NCBI GenBank assembly: GCA_021397835.1
Contig: JAJFZO010000566.1
Coordinates: 2,666,001 to 2,730,000, forward strand
DNA: 64,000 bases
Direction: 5' to 3'
Source of the DNA: Moringa oleifera
Taxonomy: Eukaryota; Streptophyta; Magnoliopsida; Brassicales; Moringaceae
Positions 36,311 to 50,028 of this stretch are shown one piece after another. The notes beneath the pieces are model-generated. The model worked only from the letters and a program-made list of their open reading frames with translations, was not told where the DNA came from and made no database searches. Position numbers and translations under genes: made by a program. Numbering within the stretch: the stretch's first letter is position 1; every line of letters starts with the position of its first letter.

Positions 36311-38000
36311 ACTGCAGCAGTCCCCAGGAAAAAAATACCTGAAGAAACGATTAGAAGAAATTTGGCTGGAATACAAACACCATAAAATTTCACAAAGAGA
36401 TAATAAAAGATTTCTTCATACTTCCAAAAATCAGCAATAAGAAAAAGAAAGTCCCCATGTCTCTGGTATGCAGCAAATTCCCTGATCGGGCTCTAGCTCA
36501 GATTGATAATCAAAGGAACAATAAATGCCTTCTAAAGCACAGAAACAAGCCCGAGAGACTACAAATTTATGTAACATAAGTCACATAAATCATGCCCGAT
36601 ATGATTTAATCAAAAGAGTTAGGAGAAATACAGGACATTTACAGCATATGGTATGAACTTAGAATCCACACTTTTTACAAGAGAATGATTAATGATTTTA
36701 GGCACTATGCTCTTTGAAGAATCCTAAGCTCATATTTTAGGTCAATCATCAAGGAGAAGATCCAGCTTTCCCAGCACCCAACCAAAGAAGACAAATCTGC
36801 AATTGAGAAGAACCCTACTTAAATCCAGAACTTATACAACTAAGAGATCGCGGTTGATACTTCTACTATTGTAAAGAGCATATCTCTTCATATGCTATCT
36901 TTGACGCCAAACTATTTACCACTAGACATCACCATTAACCAGAATTTTGCCCAATCTCGACACATTTCCAGAATTCTCCCAGCATCCTTCTGAGTGATGC
37001 TCCTAGCTTATGCGTAACGTCCATTTTAGGGAAAATACATGACATAGCATCATCCTTCTCCCAGCACAATTGTTCCTCAACTCCTGGTCAAGTTTGTCTA
37101 GAAGATACTATTCATGTCTTAAACCTGGTCTTCTACCCTCAACATGCATTACAGATCAAAGCAAATATCTAAAGATGAAAATGGTCTATCTTCTACTTAC
37201 ACTTCACCTCAACATGAAACATTACTTTCTCCACCAGTTTCCTATCCACACACTCTTAAAATACCAAGGTAAAAAGCACCACAATACACAGCTAATCATC
37301 AGTGTAAACATGACACAGACTGCTCACTCACCTACAGCACTGAAGTTTAGCTTGTACAAGAATCAAAGGAAGCCCATCAAAAAACTTAGATAAGCTTATA
37401 ACATAACAGCGCATAAGTGTCATAATTACGTAATAAATTAGCATTTATTTTCATTGTAGCAAGTGCTGCTATCAAGTTGTATCAGATAGAACTTAACCAA
37501 TATTTATCAAAGAACAGAAACAGGTCACAAGCCCATTCTACAAACAAAATTCCAATTTAAAATAGTTCCCCATAATAAAAATTAGCAGCAACTGCCTCTT
37601 CTAATTCATTACATAGCCAGCAAGAAAACAAATAATCTTCACTCATTTCAAAGAAAGCAAAAACAGAAACCTATCTATCTGGTCACAGTGACACCAAGAG
37701 AGGATCCCCAAATTAAACAAAAATGGCATACACAAGAGACGATTTCATGCCATAAGCGTCGAGGTTAATGTGAGAAATTCAATACGAACCCTATGTATCA
37801 ATCGCTAAGGCGCAAGTACCCAATAGGAACCATAAGGCAAATGAAAATATCTTATATAACTCATTAACAAACCAACAAGAAAGAAGCTTAGAAACAGAAA
37901 TTACCTGGTTAGAGTGTGAGCTGATCTGGTCTCTTTAGTTCTGGGACTTTCCCTGCCCGCGATTTCAGACCTCAAGAGGGATTAAACAGAGTGGCGGAGA
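36311..38000 (-). other. 5' UTR intron and leader exon of the CHCH gene
   Basis: A leader exon at about 38000-37905 ends CCAG at a GTAATT donor (minus strand). The acceptor lies at 36312, just before the ATG at 36310, so the intron is about 1.6 kb. Short open frames inside it (such as 37070-37393) have no family resemblance. Confidence 0.6.
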
Positions 38001-41000
38001 CCAAGGACATGGAAGTGTTGCAAATACAGATAAGTTGGGGTCTCCTTGATAATATATTGCTTTTTTTTGGGCAAACCTACAAAAATTATTACATTAGAGT
38101 TAAATTTTTACTTTTTACCCTCTCATGTATGCAGGATTACTGAAATCGTTTTTATCGAGGTTAATTTATTTCCTTCCAAGCTCAGATCAACGTGGGCTTC
38201 GTCCATTAAAGCAAGCCCCATTTCAGCCCAATTAGACCAAATAATCCAATTGGCTTGCAGCCTAATTAGCCCAATTAAGTTCTTCTCATGAACCGAATCA
38301 ACTTGTACGTGACACCTTTTATCTGAAATTGACTTGATTTAGGGTTTTTTTAGGTCAAATTCAATCAGATTTAAAATTAATGCTTTTGAAACTCACAAGT
38401 TTTTTTGGGTTTTTTTTTGGTATTAGATTAATTATATTTTATTCTAATACTAACAAATGAAACCAAAAAGAATTTGTATAATTATCTTAAATACATTAAT
38501 TAATAAAATATAAACTTAACTTTTACATACAAAAACTTAAATTTAATTAATAAACCAAATTATATTGTTACATTGCGATCCCATCTTATCATGTCTTTGA
38601 ATTGAGCATCAAATATTTGATCAAGTTTACTTAGATCAGTTCCATCTCATTAAAGTTGGGCCCAAAACTAGTTTTAATTTAGAAGTTGATTTCTAAATTA
38701 ACGTCATAAAGAAATACTCATCAAATACTAATAGCTTCAAAATTATTATCTAAAAAATCCAACAGTTATTTTAAATAATCATTCATCGCCAATGGAAAAA
38801 CAATAATTATCAAAATAATTATATGATTAAAATTTAACATAAAATTTAATTTTTATTTGATTAATTTTAAAATTCACAAAGCGTGTTTTTTTTTTAATTT
38901 TTAATATGACATATATATATATATACATATCTTGAGTCAATCTAGTCAAATATATCTTTAAAATTATGCCTAAAGAAAGAACAATATTTTTAGACAATTT
39001 ATAATTTCAAAACTTATAAAAAAGTAAGATATTGTGCTTTCCTATCAAAAGCCCTTTTCTTCTACAAATCCTTCACTATTTGAGCTCAAAAGTTCTTACA
39101 ATAATACAACATAATGTTAAAATATTTTTTAAAATATTAAAAGACTTAATTAAAATGATATTATTTCATGTACCCATTTTTAAATAATAAATTTTAAAAA
39201 ACAATGTGACAGAAAATATATATAATTGTTGGATCCTTAAATTATATATGTTTACTTTAGTTCAAGAAAAAAGGAAGAAAAAAAAGAATCTTGCATTTCA
39301 ATTTTGATGATCCCTGAGGACATGAAAGGTGCATTGTATGAAGTGTAATGTTTAGTTGTAGAGCATAGATGAGTAATTTGAATTCAAAGCCACAAAGTAC
39401 CCAAAATGATTTCATATTCCACTTTGCAGTCACTCTTTATTTGCCTCCTCTTTAGGCCAGCCATTAGGCCACCATTGCCCCAATAGTTTTTGGGGAATCT
39501 TGTGGGGTAGCCCCTCACCAACCCACCCCAATCCCTCCTCTCTTTTATCCAAAAACAAATTTCCAAAAAAAAAAAAAAACTTGCATTTTAATCCCACCAT
39601 GATACAATATATATATTTATTATTAAAAAATTTGTGACACAAGCTATCAATTTTTATTTTGTTAATTGAAATAGGGTATGATAGTTACACATTTAATTTA
39701 AATAAATCTTCTACAAAAAAAAAATCTGATAAACCAAAAAAATTGACTGAAATGTGAGGTATGAATTTACATGTTTTTTTATATCCAATTTATGTGGCTG
39801 GATAGGCATCATATCAAAGTTTTGTCTTGTTTCTTAAGAAAATTTGAGGTTCAAAGTTATTTTGTGGTCAAGTAAAGTGTGTCTGTGGCTCACAATTTAA
39901 GCTTTGATCAACCATTAAATCTTTGAGATTGCTTTTGTTGAATGTAAGGCCTAATTAAGCCGATGTCAAAGTGTAGCTAGTCAAGAACAAAGATTGATTT
40001 GATTAACTTGCACTCGTTACCCTCTACTCTTCTCCATCAAGCTTATGGATCCCCAAATCAATGTCCCCCTGCCGACCTCAAAATAAATGTTTTTATCAAA
40101 TATTTATATATATATTTAAAAAATAATATTATAGAGTTTAATTTTTAATTTGTTTGAAATTAATCATCTTATCAGCATTTTAAATTTGTGAAAGATATTT
40201 TTAAAATAAATAATATTGAATTAAAACAATAATATAACTAATTTGAATAAATTTCCGGACACCATCATATATAAAAATACTCATTTTACTTAAGAGAACG
40301 GAAAAAAAGAAAATCTACACTTGAAACTTACCCACATTAAATGAAGTCATTGGAATGCAATTAAATGCACGGAGAAGAAGAAAAGGGTTGGGGACTAGGT
40401 TAAGGGCATGAATTAATTGGTAGTTGCTTTTCATACCCAATAATTAACAGCACTGAAAGGATGTAATGGGCATAGCAGATTGAGATATAGAGAGAGGCCG
40501 GAGCATGATTAAGCTCTTGCTTAAAGTGCAATTAAATATATAATGCTGACAGCACGCGCTTAAAATGTTTCCTTTCTTGAAGAATGATGACAAAGTGACC
40601 AATTCCCCGAAAGAAACTTAGCTAGTGGAAGATGTGCTCACCCAATATAATGTTATCTCCTTAATTAAATTATCGACACTTGGCTAATTGTATTCATCCC
40701 CATATGCACTTCTACTTGTATGATACGTTAGTGACAAATGCACAACGGACCATATTATAAATTTATGGACTTAGGAATATTAATTATGGACTTACCCACT
40801 TTAACAGTGCAGGCTCAATATGTCGCCTAGCTATAGATCCTGGCATGTACACGTTCTCATTCTGCTTCCTGTCCATGCTTCACTAATGACATTACAGAAC
40901 TTGTTTATAGAGACAAAAAGACTACTGATTATCTGTATAATTATTTGGTTTTCTGTATCAAACATTCCGACCATTTGATGGGTTTTGTTGTTGATCTGAG

Positions 41001-41592
41001 CGAATAAATTATTCATGTAAGTGACAGTAATCCTTTGATTCCAACATTGTAATTGGTTCTAAAATATAGAACTTAATTGTACATATATTTTGATATTTTG
41101 TGCTAATGATAGAAGATGTTGAGGTAATATTGACAGCCATCGGTGACGTTACCGGGAGAGATGGAAAATGCAGAAATAATTAATATCTAGAGAGAGAGAG
41201 ACAATAACATTTTTTTTTCTCTGATCTTGCTTTTATTTCCAACATAAATATACAATATGTAGGAAAAGTTTCATGAACACTAAGACCCACAAATGTGCCC
41301 AAATGATTTGCAAAAAGATTGCAACAATTAGCGTCACAATTTAATTAGTGACCTGGGGCTTGTTTTGATTTGATTTGGGTAGGTGAGAAACCTATTAACA
41401 AGCTAGGGTTGTCATCCACCCTTCAACGGATAATGAAATATAACATATACTAAATGACACTGAAAAACCCTAAAATGATAAATTACACATGGTATCTGCA
41501 ACATTTACAGATTTTGAAGTAATTTTGGCATCAATTCACTTTTCACTATATAATATTATGTGCATATATATTTGTGCTTATTAATATATATG
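38001..41592. other. Intergenic AT-rich DNA
   Basis: About 3.6 kb without a recognisable gene. 38020-38330 is more complex and may be the CHCH gene promoter. 39400-39570 is a C-rich island with no identity I can give. 40780-41020 is also less AT-rich but non-coding. A short GA repeat is present near 41192. Confidence 0.6.
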
Positions 41593-42989
41593 CTACTGCT
41601 TGTGATCAACCTCTAACGGGTTCAATGAGCTTAATTCTATGTCATTGAAGCAATCGAATCCGAAATCATGGACACCGAAGTCCTCGCAATCCAATAACCA
41701 AGCACAATTGTCCTCCAAAGAAGGCCAAGAAATATGGCTTCCGTTGATGCTTTCTCCGGCAGGTTGTGGATTGCTATTGGTATTGGTATTGTGATTGTTA
41801 TTGTGATTATTCCATGACGCGTCGACGAGGGGAGGTTCATCCATCCACAGGCTATTCAACAAGGCGTCATCGATGCAAATGTTGTCTAGCAAATGTGACT
41901 CGTCGCTTGAAGTACAATTTTCAATGGGCGAAGAACTCCAATTGTTGTCCTCAGAGTTGACGATGCCATTGTTGTTAATGTTGCTTGCTTCATTCAAGTT
42001 ATCGGCACGAGAGGAGCTTTGATCTTCTGCCTTATCAGCTTCTTTGTTGAAAGGTTCATGAGTTACAGGATCAATCCCTAGCTTAAGAAGCTTTTTCTTG
42101 ATGTGGGTGTTCCAGTGATTCTTGATCTCATTATCCGTTCTTCCAGGCAATCTTGCTGCAATCTTGGACCATCTAGCAAAGAAAGAAGCCGGAAAACTCT
42201 TAATGTATATATCATGTAAAAGTTGCAAAATCAAGTAATTAAACACTAAACTTGAATGGACGTCGGTAGGTAGCAAGTCAGAGCGCTGTTTAGTTCACTA
42301 AAGAAGAAGATAATGCACAATATTGATAAACCAACACAGGCTATGAAAACCAAGCTTGCGACGTTAAAGCCAGGTCTTTGAATTAGGACAACTTAGTGGC
42401 GTGCATATTAGGACATATATTTTTCTATGAAACTACAAATGGGAAGGAAGGAGATTATATAATTTATATAATATATATAATGCAATCATGGAGAAGGTAT
42501 TCACGTACAACTTTTTTCAAATGCTTTGTCTGTAAGTTTGTCTTTCCAAGAATTCATTATTCCAAAATGCATTATTATCTTCTGCAACCTCATGATTCAA
42601 GAGAAGAAAACCCAGAAGACCATATATGCAAAGCTTGTCTGCTAATGAAATTAGATGATAATCAACATGATAACAACTGAGAAAAGTAATTAAAAAGTGG
42701 GTCTTGATATATAGTTGATGAATTACCTATTGCCAAGACGGGCATGGAGGTCGATGACAAGCTGTTCTTCAGCTTCTGTGAGGAGACCTCTCTTCAAATC
42801 AGGCCTAAGGTAATTAGTCCACCGGAGACGGCAGCTCTTGCCACACCGACGGAGGCCGGCCAGCTTAGGGACGGCCCGCCAGCAGCAGTGGCCATTAGTG
42901 AGAATAAAGTTGATGAGCTTCTTGTCCTCCTCAGCTGTCCACGGACCTTTCTTGACACCAAGTTTATCACAACAAGGCTGCCTGCCCAT
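41593..42989 (-). CDS. MYB: R2R3-MYB transcription factor, MYB20/43/85-type (280 aa)
   Basis: Nuclear DNA-binding regulator. Exon 1 is 42989-42727 and exon 2 is 42172-41593, joined in phase 2 inside the Arg of LGNR | WSKIA. R2 spans about residues 14-61 with regularly spaced Trp ([31 protein letters not shown]). R3 is about 67-112 with the expected hydrophobic first position, then [40 protein letters not shown]. The [17 protein letters not shown] start and GIDPVTHEP after R3 fit the MYB20/MYB43/MYB42/MYB85 group, linked in other plants to lignin and secondary-wall control. The C-terminus is Asn/Ser-rich with acidic, Trp-containing patches typical of activation regions. The ATG at 42989 gives the canonical start. 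The R2 intron common in this family is absent. Confidence 0.94.
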
Positions 42990-43113
42990 CACCACTAGGT
43001 ACCACCACTAACACAACAAGTCTCAGTAGTTAATAACACACAAGAAAAAGCAATAGTCTCTCGCCAAAACACACTAGCTAATTGTAAAGACACCCAAAAG
43101 CCCACACCCACCT

Positions 43114-43123
43114 TAATATATAG
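43114..43123 (-). promoter_or_regulatory. TATA box of the MYB gene
   Basis: CTATATATTA on the minus strand lies about 125 bp upstream of the MYB ATG at 42989, with C/T-rich DNA around it. Position and sequence fit a plant TATA box. Confidence 0.55.
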
Positions 43124-43129
43124 AGAGGC

Positions 43130-46100
43130 TTCACCTTTCACCTTTTCTCTTTAAAACCTTAATTATATCATACAACATATGGAAATTAATGAACTTATTT
43201 ATATAATAATGCAGAGAGATATGAATGGAGAGAGAGAGATAGGGAGATTCCTGCAGGCTGGGCCAGCATTTGTTTGTGAAAAGGACATTGGAACTAAAAT
43301 GGGGTGTTCTGGTGTGTGTGAGGATACAGAAGATGAGTGTGAGAGAGACCCAAAGACATGGTTACATCTAAGCATCAATAAGAACTTATGTTATTCCCAT
43401 TTTCCTACACAACCCCTCCACTCTCTCCCTGATTGCACTCTTACTCAACCATGCCATCACTTATTTCGTCATCGCCACGTTTAGGTGTCACTGTCTTCCC
43501 TGGGAGGCTAATATGGTGTTGTTCATGACTAGGGTTTTAGTTTGCACACCAGTCAAATGAACCTTTTGATATGTGGAGAAAGAAATATCTTGGATAGGCT
43601 ATATCTAGTGTTTGACCATTTTGCCAATTAGTTCATCTTCACGTACTTAGGACTAGTGGTTTCTTATGTTAGTTTATTAGTTAATGAGTCATTTAGCTCT
43701 GTATTAATTGTTCATAACCATTAACAAGGCCGGTTTTGTGCATGTGGCTGATTGAAACATGCAAGCCATAACTATATATATGAACTTCTGGACATTAATT
43801 CTTAATGATCTGCCGGATAATCAGACCTGGCTGAATGGATCAAAGTCACAAAGATTGAAGTCACGGAGAATCTCAAACAAGGGATATGTCGTAGGGAATT
43901 GCCCATTATATAAGGATTCAATGCAAAAACAATGTGAACCATGACTTAAATATTAAAGTAATGAAACTTTTCTATTGAAAGTCATGGTTAGGCCTCATTT
44001 CTTTGGAGGGTTATCAGATTCAAAAGTACTGGGTACATACCCAAGAGACTCATGAGTTCTTTTAATTGTTGAAAAGAATGGAGAGAAAGAGAAGATAGAT
44101 CGTTAAAAGTTATCACTGAAAAGTTTCATTTATGTACCAAATTTAAGCTTTTCAGTGAAGAAGGCTAGCCAAATTCATGTGGGTATTTGATTTTGAAGCC
44201 ATATCTTGAAATTTTCATTTCCATTTCAATAATCTCACTAATAAGTTGATAGGATGAAGAACTCAGAGAGGCTTGATTTTGGTAGTTTCTTTTTGCTATT
44301 AATTAAAACTCATTTGGCACTAATAAGGATGTGGTAATATTCCTTTGTTAATTGGGAATTAATATGACTTTTTTTTTTAATTTTATCAAAACACAAGAGT
44401 CATTACCCAAATCGGCAAATTAAATACTTACCGTCTAAGTCTTGTCATGATTAACCAAATAATACTCAAGGTAAAACAAAAGTTTTTTTAACACAATTCA
44501 CAAGCAGATGTGATTAAAATATAACTTTGAGGGAAATCATTGGATCACGGCACTCTTTACCGATCTCGATATGGGTAAGGACTAAAGAGTTCACATCTCT
44601 TTCTTACAAAGAATGTCTTAAACTCAAATGATTTTACCTCCATCCAATCATCTTAGATCATATATAAGAATGTAATCAAACATTGGCGTAATCAATTTTA
44701 TTATTAGTACCTTCAATTTCCCTACAGCTAATCAAATTCGTGCCCTTACTACTGCTATATAGTTGGATAACCTAAGATTCATATCCCTTGTGCATATCTA
44801 CATTGTCCAAGAAAGTGCACATATCTTAGTTTAATTCGTTTTAATTTCTAAGCAAAATCAAAGTAAAACAACCCTAAAGAAAAGAGTTAAGTATCTTTGA
44901 CACGGACGACTTCCATTATGTCAACAATAATACGTACCATTACCCATCATGTGCCACGCATGTATTAGAGTCGTAGAATATCGGACAAATACTCAATTAA
45001 GTTCACGTTTAATCAAATTACCATACCATAGCCCCTGACAACACGTCTCTTACTACCAAAAAGATGTAAGAATGTCAAAGTTCAATTCAACATGATGACC
45101 CGATGATGCATGAATTTAATTTCTTCAAAAGCATTGTTTAATTAAGTCGCATATACATCTCATATAAATACTATATAATATAAGCATATAAATTAATGGG
45201 GGTAGTTAATAACCAAAATTTTCGATCTTTGACTTGTGTCTCTTGGTTTAGGTGTGTATAATTTAAAAGGGACCCTTTTCCCTAAAGATTTCATCTTTTA
45301 GACTTCATGAGGTGTCTCCTTGAATAAAACCCTAATTGTATTTTAATTCTTAACCTCCTATAAGCTTCTTCACTGTACTATACCCTAACGAATCCATCAA
45401 ATTTGCTCAAATCCACTTGGAAGCGCCAGGTGCATGAATTAATCGGACTGGCAAATATGAAATTAATTAATGTGTTGCGAGGCACTAAGAAATTCTGCGA
45501 ACATATTTTGTCTTTTTTTTCTTAGTTATATAATTGATATTGCTTCTCCTACATGCCCATCAAATATACAAATCAATTATATATATGTCTCATGCATTTA
45601 TACTTTCCCATAAGCAAAGAGAAATGAAATTGAACCATATCTTGGCAACACCTGGGCATGCACTCTTGAAGAAGATCTTTCTTAATTTAGGTATAAATTA
45701 ATCATGATCGGGAAATTTCAATGGTTTTAGGTATGAGTAATGGCGGTTTCTCTAATAGTTTTTTGTTGGTAATTAAATTTAGGTGATGGGGAACCAATAA
45801 ACTGAGTGTGTGTGGTGAGGTAGCTAAGTCCAGACATTGATTGTCTGCATGCATGGTTGATTTCTGTCTGGTTTAAGCTTAGCAACACCTATAGCAGTTG
45901 TGAGTTCACATAATCACATGCCTTAATTAATTAATTAATTAATTACATGATCTAATGTTTCTCCTTTATTGAATGATTTCTTGTACCCATCAAGATTTTC
46001 TCAAGCAAATCTAGCCGAACCACGGGAAAAATTATACAAAATGCACTTGTAAAACACGTGTAAGATATGGATCGATGGATCACCTAAAATTAAAGTTTAT

Positions 46101-49100
46101 CAATGAATTAGAGCTAGCATCTATGAGGTCCGTACTTTAGAAGAAAAATGACGAGATACCAACCCTAAGAAATTAAGAATTTTTCCTTTAATTAGACATA
46201 TATATATATATAGTGAAAAAGAAAAATTTTGATTTATTGTTTCATCTTACTTAAATAATGCTTATAATGTGTAACTAAAGGAGGAAGTAGATAAATTATG
46301 AATATGATCTTCTACGTAGCGTATCTTTCATTTTTCTCATGAGTGTGTCGTTTTTTGCCATTAATTAGCATACGATAAAATTTCTTGACATCTTGATTTT
46401 CTCTCGTGCCATCATTTTGCATAAAAATAGTGATTTTTGAAGTGAAACATTGTGTTGATTAATTCTTGTTTAAGATAATGGAAATCATGTTATATATTTG
46501 TAGATGTACATTTACATCGGATCGTAATATCCTCTGAATTGTATTAATTGTATAAACATTGTAATTATTTTATTATTGTGAGTTTTGTATTGAATGTATT
46601 AACTTAGGATAAATATATTTTTAAAAAATTATAATTTAAATTTGTTTTTTAATTTAAACTTTAATTTGTATTGCATGTGGATTAAAATATATAATTATAT
46701 ATCTAATTTTTCAATTTGATTTAAATCAAATCCAATTCAAATAAAAAATGATTGAAATAAATTGTACATTTCATTTTGAATCTTTTATATTTGTTTTTTA
46801 TGAATTTTTAAATTTTGATAATATAAATTTTAAAAATACATTTTTAGTATTTAAAAATTTTTGAAATATTTTTTAATAGTAATTTAAATATTTTTTGTTT
46901 GTAAAATTTATTGCATAAAATTTTTAATTTAAATATTTTAAAGTTTTAAAAATAAAACTTAAATTGAGTCAAATTAAAACATTAAACGTGAATTAATTGA
47001 TTTAATTTTATTTTAAAATGTAAAATAAATAAATAAATAAATTTGATGTATTATTCATGTTATTTAATATAGTCATGAGAACAAATTGCATATGACACTC
47101 GCTTACAAATGAAAAAAAAAAAAAAAGTTGATTAGATTCATTTAGTTATTCAAATTTCCAAATTTTCTCTCTTTCTCGGTTCCATCAATCAATCATTCGT
47201 CTTTGTTGGCTTTGTAATTTTATTTAAAATTAAAAACTAAGCATTCTTAATCATATCTTAATTAACTAATGTAAGCCATCTGTTTTCTTGTGGCATAAAA
47301 CTATGCCACTTGTGTAAAGACAATTAAGGTCTAATTAAACACATTATAACACAAATTAAAAGGACTAATGAACTGCCTACGGAATGATGAGTTCATAAAT
47401 GTTGCGGACATTCACTATTTTCCGCAAAAATCATAATTATTACCAATTATTGAAAATTTGCTAAACTATCTAATTGCGTAATTTGTGAGCAAGGCCATCG
47501 TCATTAAGGACTCAATTAGGAAAAAAAAATTAAATAAATGTTAAAGGAAAGATAGGAGAAACCCATTGAAGTAAGTCAAAGCATAAGTGTAAAATCAAAA
47601 TCAAAATAAATCGTGTGGGCACATGAAATGTTTAGTGAGTCCACTCAATAAATGGATCATTCAATGGCAAGATCACACTGTCTTTTGACATTCCACCATT
47701 ACTGTTCCAATGAAAAGACATGGAAGTTCTTGGGTTGATGAATGTAATTAAGCCAATCCATTAATTAGTCTTAAAGGACACATTGAAGGTCTAATTAAGA
47801 TTATGGTTGGTGAGGATAGATAGGATTTTGGATTGAGATGGGCATTTCCTCGTATATGAATTATTGTTGAAGGAAACAACAGCTCGTCAACTTTTTCCAA
47901 ATCAAATCTTGTTTTCATCGGGTTTATGTCAATTATTTTTTCAGAAATATATATATAATATATTGTGTCGGTAAATATATATAAATAATAATAAATATAT
48001 GATAAATATTAAAAAATATTATGAATTTAATTCAATTTTTATCTAAATATTAAAATATCAATTAAGTTATCACATCAAATTAATTTGATTCAATTCAAAT
48101 TTTATATTAATTTTTTTCATGATGATAGTCAAAATTAAAAATTTAACGTTTTAATTTGAGATTTTAAAATTTTAACAGTATAATAAAGGTAAAAAAATAT
48201 CATATACTGAATTTTAATTTAAAATTTTTTATTTATTAAAAATATTTTATCTTATTATCACAAATTTTTTTTAAAAAATTGAATATTAAAAATATTTTTT
48301 ATTTTATATTTTTAAAAATTTTAAAAATTTATTAAATATATTTTGTGAGTTGAGCATGGTTCAAAATTGACCCAAAAATTCAAAACTAAATGTAAAATTT
48401 ATTTTATATAATATATATTATGATTAATTTTGAAGACTCAAATTAAAAAATATTATAAATTTTGAACAGATCATCAAATTATGTGATGATCACTTTTTAT
48501 GATAATTGAAAACTTGAAATCAAGATTTAATTTTAATTTAAATTAAAATATTAAATTTTATAATTAATTTAATTGAGATATTAATATTAAAATTAAAAGA
48601 TAAATTTAATTTAATTTATTTTTATAAAATTATTTATATTTTTATTCGAATAAAACATACCGCCATCAAGGTACCCATACATCATTGAAAGATTTACAAA
48701 TCAAATCAATTATAAAACTCAATACATTTAGAATAAGAGATGCAGGGGTATCAAAATTTAGTATTCAACTTAGTTAAAACTGCCGCATCCTCCCATAAGT
48801 TATACTTACCATGTCGGTTAGCTACGTGAGTAACATAGGGATTGTGATTGGACAATGAACCTGAAAGAAAGCAATCAACAATACAAATCAACTATTCTTT
48901 CTAAGGGAAGACGACATTTCATTGGAAGGTGACCTAATTGCTAAATTTAGTATCAAGTCAAATTAAGCACTCACCACTTTTGGGTCAAATTTGGTACCTA
49001 ATTTTGCCTCCCGATCTTCTCCTTGGATAGAAGGTAAAGGAAAATCCAAAATCTGACATATACATACAAGAAGCCTAACCATCCATATAACTTTGGAGTT

Positions 49101-49800
49101 TTTATTAAGTTGCTTCTATTGAAATTAAAGAGAGAAGCTTAACAACTGTAACATTCATTTGAACTCTATGCACAAAACAAAAGCATTATCCCCGTTTTGC
49201 TCATTCTTACCATAGTTTCCCTGTTGTTGGGAACCAACAGACCAAGCTTTTTCTTTCCAAATTTCTACTTGACTTCAAGAATAAGTATGTGCCTTATTGA
49301 CATGAATGACATAACATAGTCAAAGAATTATTGGTGATTCATTTGGCTCAGAATTGAGTTCCCTGTTACTTTTGCGTCTCATTGACCAGAGTGAGAACAC
49401 CAACTCCAGACCGAAGTTAAAAAGACTAAAAACTGATGGTATCAAACATGAAACACGTCTGTCGGCCCTACACATGATGAAGGAAGGATGACTTTAGAAC
49501 CAACACGTCATATGACACCTAATCTAACAGGATCACTGAATACCAAGTCAAATACAGTTGAATCTGATCTGCCAATTTAGTTCAGCCTGTAAGAACTCTT
49601 GTTAGGGTATCAAGGGCCCAGAGTTGCTATTTGGGTCACAAAATGTAAGAACTGGAAGGAGCTATTAGAGTTCCATGAAGTACACAAAACACTAAACCCT
49701 ACACTGGATCTTGTTTACTTGCTGTCCAGATAAAATGAATGAGCTTAAACTGTTCACTTACTATTTCTGGAGAACTGGACACGATACACAAACTGATGTA
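43130..49800. other. Long gene-free region upstream of the MYB gene
   Basis: About 6.7 kb with no convincing gene. 43150-45900 is of mixed composition and could hold distal MYB regulatory sequence; there is a GA-rich run near 43197-43245. A (TTAA)n-type repeat lies at 45922-45945. 46600-47050 and 47930-48660 are very A/T-rich and look like old non-autonomous repeats. 48800-49800 is more complex and may include the 3' flank of the HIP gene. Confidence 0.55.
45922..45945. repeat. (TTAA)n/(AATT)n simple repeat
   Basis: Five or more consecutive TTAA units form a short tetranucleotide repeat. Confidence 0.9.
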
Positions 49801-50028
49801 CGAACAAAAATTCAAACATGATATTAATTCTATATCTGAGATTTCAACAAAAAGGGAAGCCCTATTTGCAACTTAAACTTCCAAAACAAAGTCCCCAAAA
49901 CCAACACAAACCATGGTTCATGCAGAAAGTACTGTAACCAGAAAGAAGAATGCATACACATGACCCCTTTGCACAGTGATGCAAAAACATTTGACATCCC
50001 AGGGACAAAACAAAATCTCAAAAACCTT

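Noticed and set aside
37070..37393. 107-aa open frame inside the CHCH 5' UTR intron
   Set aside because: No motif, no leader, and it sits on the opposite strand within an intron.
39400..39570. C-rich island as an RNA gene
   Set aside because: No stable stem or known RNA motif could be recognised by eye.
3413..43130. CuAO, CYP706 and MYB genes as a specialised-metabolism gene cluster
   Set aside because: The families have no known shared pathway, they are separated by repeats and unrelated housekeeping genes, and one of the two full-length CYP706 copies is broken. Simple neighbourhood is the better reading.
43179..43484. 101-aa open frame upstream of the MYB gene
   Set aside because: The sequence is the GA-rich promoter/leader side of the MYB gene; the translation has no recognisable domain.
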